Shown here piece by piece: positions 1 to 6,473 of a stretch of 64,000 bases of DNA. The notes under the pieces are model-generated. The model was not told the DNA's origin and searched no databases. It saw only the letters and a list, made by a program, of their open reading frames with translations. Both the position numbers and the translations under genes were made by a program. The first letter of the stretch is position 1; each line of letters opens with the position of its first letter. This DNA comes from Burkholderia plantarii (GTDB lineage: Bacteria > Pseudomonadota > Gammaproteobacteria > Burkholderiales > Burkholderiaceae), in assembly GCF_001411805.1 (NCBI RefSeq), contig NZ_CP007213.1:3679650-3743649 (forward strand). The letters are read 5' to 3'.

Positions 1-135
1 GCGGCCGCTGGCCGGATTGATCACGGGCGCCGTGGCGCGCGCGCCGGCCGGCAGCCATTCGCCGTCGATGAACAGGTGCAGCGCGTCGTAGGCGGCTTCG
101 GTCGCGGCGTCGGGGCTGGAAACAGGATGTGTCAT
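1..135 (-). CDS. Aldehyde dehydrogenase family protein, N-terminal 45 residues only
   Basis: The gene is cut by the left edge of the window. The 45 visible residues run from an ATG at 135 to the edge and include FIDGEW followed by INPASGR. That is the usual opening of NAD(P)-dependent aldehyde dehydrogenases, such as succinate-semialdehyde or betaine-aldehyde dehydrogenase types. The substrate cannot be told because the catalytic Cys/Glu and the NAD-binding region lie outside. It is divergent from the LysR regulator at 442, which suggests that the regulator controls it. The assignment rests on the N-terminal signature alone. Confidence 0.7.
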   Translation of the reverse strand, partial: MTHPVSSPDAATEAAYDALHLFIDGEWLPAGARATAPVINPASGR

Positions 136-145
136 GCGCTTCTCC

Positions 146-166
146 AATCAGTAATCCGAATTGATT
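146..166. promoter_or_regulatory. Inverted repeat, candidate LysR-type operator
   Basis: AATCA and TGATT are separated by 11 bases, just upstream of the aldehyde dehydrogenase start, in the 306-base space shared with the divergent lysR gene. Spacing and dyad form fit the T-N11-A style of LysR boxes. The arms are short, so chance is possible. Nothing else was recognised in 136-441. Confidence 0.3.
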
Positions 167-441
167 CATGACGAAGCCGGCACGCGAGGCATCGGGCCGC
201 CGGCGGCTTCGGTAAGGCTGGAGCCGCCCCGCCGGATCGGGCGGAGCCGGGCGTCGAACCATGCCGTGCAGTCTAGGGGCGACGGGCGCGCCGGGTTAGC
301 CGCGCGGGAGGGAAACAATCTTGTCCGCCACAGCAGAATCGGAACGCCGAAACGGCTTGCCGGAACGGCGCGGCGAATTCATCATGCACGCTCGTCGACG
401 GGCCGCGGCCGGCCCGGGCCAGCCGCAACCAGGGAGCGCAT

Positions 442-1395
442 ATGGACAAATTCCACAACATGTCGGTGTTCGCGAAGGTAGTCGAGATGGGCAGCTTCAC
501 GGCGGTCGCGAATCATCTCGACTCGACGGTCGGCAACATCTCGCGCGCCGTTTCCACGCTGGAAGAAACGCTGGACACGCGGCTGCTGCACCGATCGACG
601 CGTCGCCTGACCGTCACCGACGCGGGCCGGCGCTTCTACGAGCGCTGCGCCGCGATCCTCGCCGATCTCGACCATGCCGAGGCCGAGGCGCGCGACGCGC
701 TGCTCGAACCGCGCGGCCTGCTGCGCGTGCACAGCGTGCCGGGACTCGGGCGCGGGCTCGTCACGCGCGCCGTGCTCGCCTACCGCGCCGCGTTCCCGCA
801 GGTCAGCGTCGACCTGCGCCTGTCGCAGCGCATGCCGAACCTGCTCGAGGACCAGCTCGACGTGTCGATCGTGATCGCCCGTGCGCTGCCCGATTCGGCC
901 TACGTCGGCCAGCGCCTCGGCAGCAGCCATTGCGTGCTGGCGGCCTCGCCCGCCTATCTGGCCGCGCATCCGGCGCCGGCGCGGCCCGAGGATCTGGCCG
1001 ATCACCGCTGCGTGCTGCTGGCCACGGTCGATTACGCGCCCGACGTCTGGCAGCTGCACGGCCCGCACGGCGAGGCGACGTTCCGGCCCGCCGGCCCGCA
1101 TCTCGCCGTCAACGACATGGAGGCGATGGCCACCGCGCTGCGCGAGGGCGCCGGCATCGGCCTGATCGCCGGCTTCGCGGCGCTCGACGAACTGCGCGCG
1201 GGACGGCTCGTGCGCGTGCTGCCCGGGTTTCATACGCATCAGCGCAACGTTTACGCGGTCTACTCGTCGCGCCAGTTCGTCGATGCGCGTATCAAGCGCT
1301 TCGTCGAACTCGCGCGCACCGAGCTGGGCGAGGCGCTCGATGCCTGCGCGCGGGAGCTGGGTATCGCGGCGGACGAGGCCGTGGCGGGGCGTTGA
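442..1395 (+). CDS. LysR-family transcriptional regulator
   Basis: A 317-residue protein of normal LysR length. Residues 1-62 form the winged helix-turn-helix, with the typical FAKVVEMGSFTAVANHL opening and RLLHRSTRRLTVT ending. A linker helix and a periplasmic-binding-like effector domain follow (about 90-295). The start is the ATG at 442. The gene lies divergent from the aldehyde dehydrogenase, the classic arrangement in which a LysR protein controls its neighbour and itself. The effector is unknown. A short GC hairpin (1394-1410) overlaps the stop codon and could help termination, but it has no T-run. Confidence 0.9.
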   Translation: MDKFHNMSVFAKVVEMGSFTAVANHLDSTVGNISRAVSTLEETLDTRLLHRSTRRLTVTDAGRRFYERCAAILADLDHAEAEARDALLEPRGLLRVHSVPGLGRGLVTRAVLAYRAAFPQVSVDLRLSQRMPNLLEDQLDVSIVIARALPDSAYVGQRLGSSHCVLAASPAYLAAHPAPARPEDLADHRCVLLATVDYAPDVWQLHGPHGEATFRPAGPHLAVNDMEAMATALREGAGIGLIAGFAALDELRAGRLVRVLPGFHTHQRNVYAVYSSRQFVDARIKRFVELARTELGEALDACARELGIAADEAVAGR

Positions 1396-1588
1396 GCCGG
1401 CCGCCGGCTCGGCGGGGCGTCGAATCGGCGGCCGAACCGGCTTGCATGCCAGACGCCCGAGCCGGCGGCGGCGCCGGACCGCACGGCGCCCACCAGACCA
1501 CCTCGCCCAGCGTCCACCGGGCGCGGGATTCGCGGGCCGCGCGATGCGCTAAGATCCGCACTCTCCCCCTTCGCGCAAGGCAACCGGC

Positions 1589-1864
1589 ATGGGCATCGAA
1601 CTGACGAAACCGACACGCGACGAAGCCATCGCTTCGCTGCAACGCTACTTCGAAGAGCACATGGACGAGCCGATCGGCAACGTCACGGCCGGCGCGCTGC
1701 TCGCGTTCTTCCTCGAGGAAATCGGCCCGTCGATCTACAACCAGGCCGTGGCCGACGCGCAGGAACATTTGCAGCGGCGCGTGATGGAACTCGATTTCGA
1801 AGTCCACGAGGAAGAATTCCCTTACTGGCCGAAGCACGCGCCGAAGCCGAAGACACGCAAGTAG
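1589..1864 (+). CDS. DUF2164 family small protein
   Basis: A 91-residue acidic protein starting at an ATG behind the purine-rich stretch GCAAGG. The middle segment FLEEIGPSIYNQAV, and its length, match what I know of the DUF2164 family, small cytoplasmic proteins of unknown function common in Proteobacteria. The C-terminus is basic (PKPKTRK). No signal peptide or membrane segment is seen. It stands alone between a LysR gene and a toxin remnant. Confidence 0.75.
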   Translation: MGIELTKPTRDEAIASLQRYFEEHMDEPIGNVTAGALLAFFLEEIGPSIYNQAVADAQEHLQRRVMELDFEVHEEEFPYWPKHAPKPKTRK

Positions 1865-2089
1865 GGGCGCGACGGCGTGTTGCCTTTTCTGAAATCAGGG
1901 CGGACAAATCCGGACATTCGAGCCGGCATGGGTAGCGCGCGAGGCAAGGCCTCGTGCGGCGAAGGAATCCGGATTTGCCGCTGCTCCGGAACGCAGGACC
2001 ATCACATGAAACATGATGTTGCGTGCCTTCGGGCGCGGGATGGTCGCAACCGGGATGGTCGCGACGAGTCGCCGAGCCGCGGCAATCCG

Positions 2090-2290
2090 ATCGCGCCGAT
2101 TGAAGACATCCCCATGGCCGCGTTCGATGCCGCCGCGCGGTGGCATACGGGCCGGTGCGCGAAGCCACGCGCTCGACAACTTGATCGCCGCGCACGCGAT
2201 TGCACTCGACGTCATTCTGGTTACCAACGACGCGCGTGATTTTGCCGGTGATCCGGGCATCAAGCTCGAGAACAGGATCCATCCTTGGGA
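2090..2290 (+). pseudogene. Remnant of a VapC-type PIN-domain toxin
   Basis: The 3' part of a vapC gene is recognisable but broken. One frame gives PMAAFDAAA. A shifted frame gives AYGPVREATR. After a deletion, a further frame gives LDNLIAAHAIALDVILVTND, then RDFAGDPGIKLEN. These are the three successive C-terminal blocks of PIN toxins, including the DxxIAAHA and VTNDxxDF motifs that carry catalytic acidic residues. The N-terminal half and any antitoxin are missing, and no ribosome-binding site precedes the fragments. The surrounding 1865-2465 space holds nothing else that looks coding. The boundaries are approximate. Confidence 0.7.
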
Positions 2291-2465
2291 AACAGCCCGC
2301 CGAGGGATGGCGTGGGTGACATGGCATCGGGCGAGTCAAGGCGGCTTACCGGACGCGGACCTCGATCATCAGCGGCAACTTCCCGAAGCATCGCGCTACT
2401 CGGCGAGGCGGGCGCCGGGGCCGCGACGACTCAAGCTTGAAGGTTCCGGACCTTCACGCCCGGCC

Positions 2466-3377
2466 TCACGCACCCACCTGCCCCAGCAACCATTCGCGGA
2501 ACGCCACCACCGGCGCCTCGTTCTCGCGCTCCTTGCGATAGACGAGGTAATAGGCCAGCTCGCAGGTCTGCGCGAGTTCGAACGGGCGCACGAGGCGCCC
2601 TTCGGCGAGGTCGCGTTCGACCAGCGTGGTGCGCCCGAGCGCGACGCCGTTGCCCGAGATCGCGGTCTGGTAGGCGGCGGCCGAATCGCTCAGTTGCAGG
2701 CCGCGATCGCAATCGACGTCCTTCAGGTGGCCGGCCTTGCCCAGCCACGAGCGCCAGGTCGGGAACACGCCGAAGTCGCTCATCGAGATGTCGTGCAGCA
2801 GCCGGTGATGCCGCAGCTCGGCCGGGCTCGTCAGCGGATGCTCGCCCCGCATCAGCGCGGGGCTGCAGACCGGAAAGAAATCGTCGCGCAACGGGTAGGT
2901 CGACACCATGTCGGGCCATGCGCCGCGGCCGTAGCGAATGCCGACGTCGATCCGCTTCGTGGTGAAGTCGACCAGTTCGCGGCTCGTGTCGATGCGCAGG
3001 TCGTAATACGGATGCTGCGCCTGGAACGACTCGACGCGCCAGAGCAGCCACTTGTCGGCGAACGCGGGCGGCACCGTGACCGTGAACACGATCCGCGACT
3101 TGCTCGCGCGCAGCCGCTCGACCGCCGTTGACAGCAGGTCGAAGCCCGCCTGCAGCTCGGGCAGCGCGACGCGCGCCGCGTCGGTCGGCGTCAGGCGCGA
3201 CGGCCCCGAACCCGCGCGATGGAACAGCTCGACGTCGAGGTAGCTCTCGAGCCCGCGGATCAGCTGCCCGACGGCGGCCGGCGTGACGTTCAGCTCGGCC
3301 GCGGCGGCCGGATAGCTCAGGTGCCGCGCCACCGCCTCGAAGGCGCGAAGGGCGTTCAGGTTGTTCGGTGCGCGCAT
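2466..3377 (-). CDS. LysR-family regulator, GcvA-like
   Basis: A 303-residue LysR protein. The N-terminus NLNALRAFEAVARHLSYPAA and the wing ending ELFHRAGSGPSRLT are typical of the GcvA/AmpR branch, whose HTH covers about residues 5-64. The effector domain includes KRIDVGIRYGRGAWPD, a GcvA-branch hallmark. The start is the ATG at 3377. It lies downstream of the minus-strand alpha/beta hydrolase (gap 176 bases) and may regulate it, although no operator was identified. Its inducing ligand is unknown. Confidence 0.9.
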   Translation of the reverse strand: MRAPNNLNALRAFEAVARHLSYPAAAAELNVTPAAVGQLIRGLESYLDVELFHRAGSGPSRLTPTDAARVALPELQAGFDLLSTAVERLRASKSRIVFTVTVPPAFADKWLLWRVESFQAQHPYYDLRIDTSRELVDFTTKRIDVGIRYGRGAWPDMVSTYPLRDDFFPVCSPALMRGEHPLTSPAELRHHRLLHDISMSDFGVFPTWRSWLGKAGHLKDVDCDRGLQLSDSAAAYQTAISGNGVALGRTTLVERDLAEGRLVRPFELAQTCELAYYLVYRKERENEAPVVAFREWLLGQVGA

Positions 3378-3553
3378 GATCGGGGCTCGACGAAAGGCTG
3401 AGGGAACGCTCGGGCGTCGAGCGGATTGTCCCAGCGGCCCCGCGGCCGGTCAATCGCGCGGCGGGCGGCCTGCGGAGCTGCCCGCCGCGCGTTTGGCCGC
3501 CGCTGGCGCCCGCATCGAGCGCGCGCCAGATACGCCCCGGCGGCGGCCAGGGT

Positions 3554-4522
3554 TCAACGACGCGGCACGTTGCGGTCGAGGAACTGGTGGATCACCGGCG
3601 CGATCTCGGCGACGTGCGTTTCGAGCGCGAAGTGGCCGGTGTCGAAGAAACGCACTTCCGCGTTCGGCACGTCGCGCTTGAACGCCTCCGCGCCCGGCGG
3701 CAGGAAGAACGGATCGTTCTTGCCCCACACCGCGAGGATCGGCGGATGGTACTTCCGGAAGTAGGCCTGGAATTCCGGATAACGCGCGACGTTGCTCGCG
3801 TAATCGCGGAACAGGTCGAGCTGGATCTCGTCGTTGCCGGGGCGCGCGACGAACGCGGCGTCGAGCGTGTAGGCCTCGGGGGCGATTGCATCCGGATCCT
3901 TCACGCCGTGCGTGTACTGCCACCTGATCGCCTCGGGCTTCAGGAACTCGCGCAGCGCGTCGCGGTTTTCCCCGGACGGATCCTTCCAGTACTTCTGGAT
4001 CGGATTCCAGCCTTCGCTCAGGCCTTCCACGTAGGCATTGCCGTTCTGCGAAATGATCGCCGTCACGCGCTCCGGATGCGCGACCGCGAGGCGCCAGCCG
4101 ACCGGCGCGCCGTAGTCGAACACCTGCAGCGCGTACTTGTCGAGGTGCAGCGTTTCGGTGAAGTGGTCGATGGTGCTGGCGAGGTGGTCGAACGTGTAGG
4201 CGTACCGGCTGCGGTCCGGGCTCTGCGTGAAGCCGAAGCCGGGCAGGTCCGGCGCGATCACGTGGTAGCGGTCGGCCAGGCGCGGAATCAGGTCGCGGTA
4301 CATGAACGACGAGGTCGGGAAGCCATGCAGCAGCAGCACGGTGGGCGCCGACGGGCTGCCGGCCTCGCGGTAGAACACCTTGACGTCGTCCACCTGCACG
4401 TAGTGATGGCTGACCACCGGCACGGCGGCGGCCGGCGCGACGTGCGAGGCGGCCGCTTCGGCGTCGCCGCCCACGACGCCGACCGTCATCAGCGCGCCCA
4501 TCAGCAGCTTGTTGATCTTCAT
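3554..4522 (-). CDS. Exported alpha/beta hydrolase, epoxide hydrolase/dehalogenase-like
   Basis: A 322-residue protein. I chose the ATG at 4522 because GGAGG precedes it by six bases and a signal peptide follows (KINKLLMGALMTVGVVGG). The fold shows HGFPTSS (oxyanion region, about 66), the nucleophile elbow DYGAPVGW with Asp136 in the nucleophile position, GKNDPF for the acid loop and DTGHFALETH for the catalytic His. An Asp nucleophile fits epoxide hydrolases and haloalkane dehalogenases rather than Ser esterases. The substrate is unknown, and export to the periplasm is inferred. It shares a regulatory region with the divergent CGNR zinc-finger gene. Confidence 0.85.
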   Translation of the reverse strand: MKINKLLMGALMTVGVVGGDAEAAASHVAPAAAVPVVSHHYVQVDDVKVFYREAGSPSAPTVLLLHGFPTSSFMYRDLIPRLADRYHVIAPDLPGFGFTQSPDRSRYAYTFDHLASTIDHFTETLHLDKYALQVFDYGAPVGWRLAVAHPERVTAIISQNGNAYVEGLSEGWNPIQKYWKDPSGENRDALREFLKPEAIRWQYTHGVKDPDAIAPEAYTLDAAFVARPGNDEIQLDLFRDYASNVARYPEFQAYFRKYHPPILAVWGKNDPFFLPPGAEAFKRDVPNAEVRFFDTGHFALETHVAEIAPVIHQFLDRNVPRR

Positions 4523-4612
4523 GGCAAACCTCCAGTTATCGGTAATGAATCGACAGGGAAATGTCGTGGACAGGTGTCGCGGTTTTTGTGTAACCATCAA
4601 CAACGTTTTTGA

Positions 4613-4642
4613 AGGTTACCGATGCGAGCAGTAACCTGTCAA
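4613..4642 (-). promoter_or_regulatory. Candidate sigma-70 promoter of the alpha/beta hydrolase
   Basis: On the minus strand, a consensus -35 TTGACA (4637-4642) and a -10 TAACCT (4613-4618) are separated by 18 bases, about 90 bases before the hydrolase ATG. The words GTAACC and GGTTAC recur around it (near 4590, 4614 and 4631), so a regulator may bind here. This is a sequence match only. Confidence 0.5.
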
Positions 4643-4664
4643 CAGAAATTTTATGAGTTACAAT
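4636..4664 (+). promoter_or_regulatory. Candidate promoter of the CGNR zinc-finger gene
   Basis: On the plus strand, a TACAAT -10 (4659-4664) stands 17 bases after a weak -35 CTGTCA (4636-4641). Predicted transcription would start about 20 bases before the ATG at 4694. It overlaps the opposing hydrolase promoter, so the two genes may compete for or share control. Confidence 0.4.
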
Positions 4665-4693
4665 CCGTCCATCGACTTTTCCGGGAGGGCAGG

Positions 4694-5278
4694 ATGAGCA
4701 CCGAAACCTCGACGGGCGCGCCGCCGGTGCTGTTCGTCGGCGACAACCTCGCGCTCGATTTCATCAACACCGCCTATGGCGTCGGCGACGGGCGCTGCGA
4801 CCACCTCACCAGCGACGCGAGCGTGATCGAGTGGCTGCGCCAGGCCGGCGCGCTGCCCGACGACCATCGCGATACCGCGCCGCCGGGCCTGCTGGGCGCC
4901 GCGCTCGAGCTGCGCACGGCCGCGCGCCAGCTCGTCGAGAAGCGCCAGGCCGGCAAATGGGGCGATCCGGCCGCGCTGAACCACGTACTCGGGTTCGGCA
5001 GCCGGCATCTGGAACTGCAATGGAAGAAGGGCGGGCAGCCCGAGATCGTGTCGCGGCAGACCGCCCTGCACCCGGCCGCCACGCTGCTGCCGGTGGCCGA
5101 GGCGCTCGCGCGGCTGCTCGCCGACGTCGATTTCACGCTGGTGCGCAAGTGCGAATGCGAGGACTGCACGCTGATGTTCCACGACCGCACGAAATCGCAC
5201 CGGCGGCGCTGGTGCAGCATGGCGATGTGCGGCAACCGCATGAAGGTGGCCGCCTATCGCGCGCGGCAGAAAGCCTGA
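4694..5278 (+). CDS. CGNR zinc-finger / ABATE-domain protein
   Basis: A 194-residue protein. I took the ATG at 4694 because GGGAGGGCAGG lies directly upstream, rather than an earlier ATG at 4622. The N-terminal part, with LALDFINTAY at about 25-35, is the ABATE (putative stress-induced regulator) domain. The last 45 residues carry C-x-C-x2-C (CECEDC) and then WCSMAMCGNR, the treble-clef CGNR zinc finger. Family members are thought to be stress-linked transcription regulators. The gene is divergent from the alpha/beta hydrolase, so a regulator-target pairing is likely but inferred. Confidence 0.85.
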   Translation: MSTETSTGAPPVLFVGDNLALDFINTAYGVGDGRCDHLTSDASVIEWLRQAGALPDDHRDTAPPGLLGAALELRTAARQLVEKRQAGKWGDPAALNHVLGFGSRHLELQWKKGGQPEIVSRQTALHPAATLLPVAEALARLLADVDFTLVRKCECEDCTLMFHDRTKSHRRRWCSMAMCGNRMKVAAYRARQKA

Positions 5279-5317
5279 GACGGCCCCGCGCGCGACACGA
5301 CGCGACTCACGACATGC

Positions 5318-5352
5318 AGCCGGCCCCGGTCCTGACGGAACCGGGGCCGGCT
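5318..5352. terminator. Bidirectional hairpin terminator
   Basis: A perfect 13-base-pair GC-rich stem (5318-5330 with 5340-5352) and a 9-base loop lie between the converging CGNR gene and SDR gene. A short TTC follows on the plus strand. The position between two stop codons and the strong stem support a shared terminator. There is no long T-run. Confidence 0.7.
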
Positions 5353-5440
5353 TCGTTGCGCCTTCGGATCTTCCAACCTCGAACCCATCAGGTGTCCGAA
5401 TCATTGCGCGGGTTATCGCGCAAACCACACCCGCGTCGGA

Positions 5441-6187
5441 TCAGATCTGCGAGAGGCCGCCGTCCACCACGAGTTCGGCGCCCGTCACGTATGACGCGTC
5501 GTCGCTGGCGAGGAACAGCGCCGCCTTCGCGACCTCCACCGCCGCGCCGATCCGCTTGAGCGGCACGGCCGCCGCGAGCGCCTCGCCCGACTTCTGCAGG
5601 TCCGCTTCGGGGATGCCCATCTTGCTCGCGAACGGCGTGGCGATCGGGCCGGGGCTGACCGCGTTCACGCGGATGCCGCGCGGCGCGAGTTCGGCGCCGA
5701 GCGAGCGCACCAGCGAACGCACGGCGGCCTTGGTCGCCGACAGGATCGACAGGCCCGGCGTGCCGACCTCGTTCAGGAACGAAGTGGTCACCACGATGCT
5801 GCCGCGGTCCACCAGATGCGGCGCCGCCTTCTGGATCGTGAAGAACAGGCCCGTCACGTTCAGCGCGAACTGCTCCTCGATCTGTGCGGCGGTCACGGCC
5901 GCGAGCGGCGCGGCCCTGCCGGCGCCCGCGTTGGCGAACACCACGTCGATCCGGCCATGCGTCTCGACCACCTCGGCGATCGCGCGATCGATCTGCGCCG
6001 CGTCGCGCAGGTCGGCCTGCAGCGCGGTGACCTGATCGCCCAGCTCGCGCTCGGCGTCCTTCAGGCGCGCCGCGTTGCTGCCCACCACCACCACCTTCGC
6101 GCCTTCGTCGCGAAACAGCTTCGCGGCTTCCAGGCCGATGCCCGAGGTACCGCCCGTGATCAGTGCCACCTTGTTTGCCAGCTTCAT
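5441..6187 (-). CDS. SDR-family oxidoreductase lacking the catalytic Tyr
   Basis: A 248-residue classical short-chain dehydrogenase/reductase. It has TGGTSGIG (residues 11-18) for the cofactor, ANAG at about 85-88, Ser136, and the C-terminal DGGLSQI typical of the family. The active-site Y-x3-K is changed: the sequence is LSATK, with Leu149 where Tyr belongs and Lys153 kept. The codon reads clearly as Leu. The Ser-to-Tyr spacing of 13 is otherwise conserved, so this is substitution and not misalignment. The enzyme may be inactive, use another acid, or act as a regulator. AGGAG precedes the ATG. It stands alone, convergent with the CGNR gene. Confidence 0.85.
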   Translation of the reverse strand: MKLANKVALITGGTSGIGLEAAKLFRDEGAKVVVVGSNAARLKDAERELGDQVTALQADLRDAAQIDRAIAEVVETHGRIDVVFANAGAGRAAPLAAVTAAQIEEQFALNVTGLFFTIQKAAPHLVDRGSIVVTTSFLNEVGTPGLSILSATKAAVRSLVRSLGAELAPRGIRVNAVSPGPIATPFASKMGIPEADLQKSGEALAAAVPLKRIGAAVEVAKAALFLASDDASYVTGAELVVDGGLSQI

Positions 6188-6473
6188 GATGTTGCTCCTT
6201 CAAGTGCGTCGAGAGGGGGTTTCGGCGGGTGCCGTGCGTGGCGTCCCGTTGGCTCGACTATCGTCGCCGGCCGCCGCGGCGTCGAACGAGAAGATCTGGC
6301 GAGGCCGGATAGAAAAACTATCCGGGGGTGAACACCGCCCGGCCGCGGGCGCGGCGGCGGCACGATGGCGCCGGGCGTGGTGACCGGCGGGCGCGCGGCC
6401 GAGCTGGTCGGCCGCGCTCACGGGCGCCGGGCATCGCTCCACGCGCGCGGGCATGGGGCGATGCCGGCGTGTC

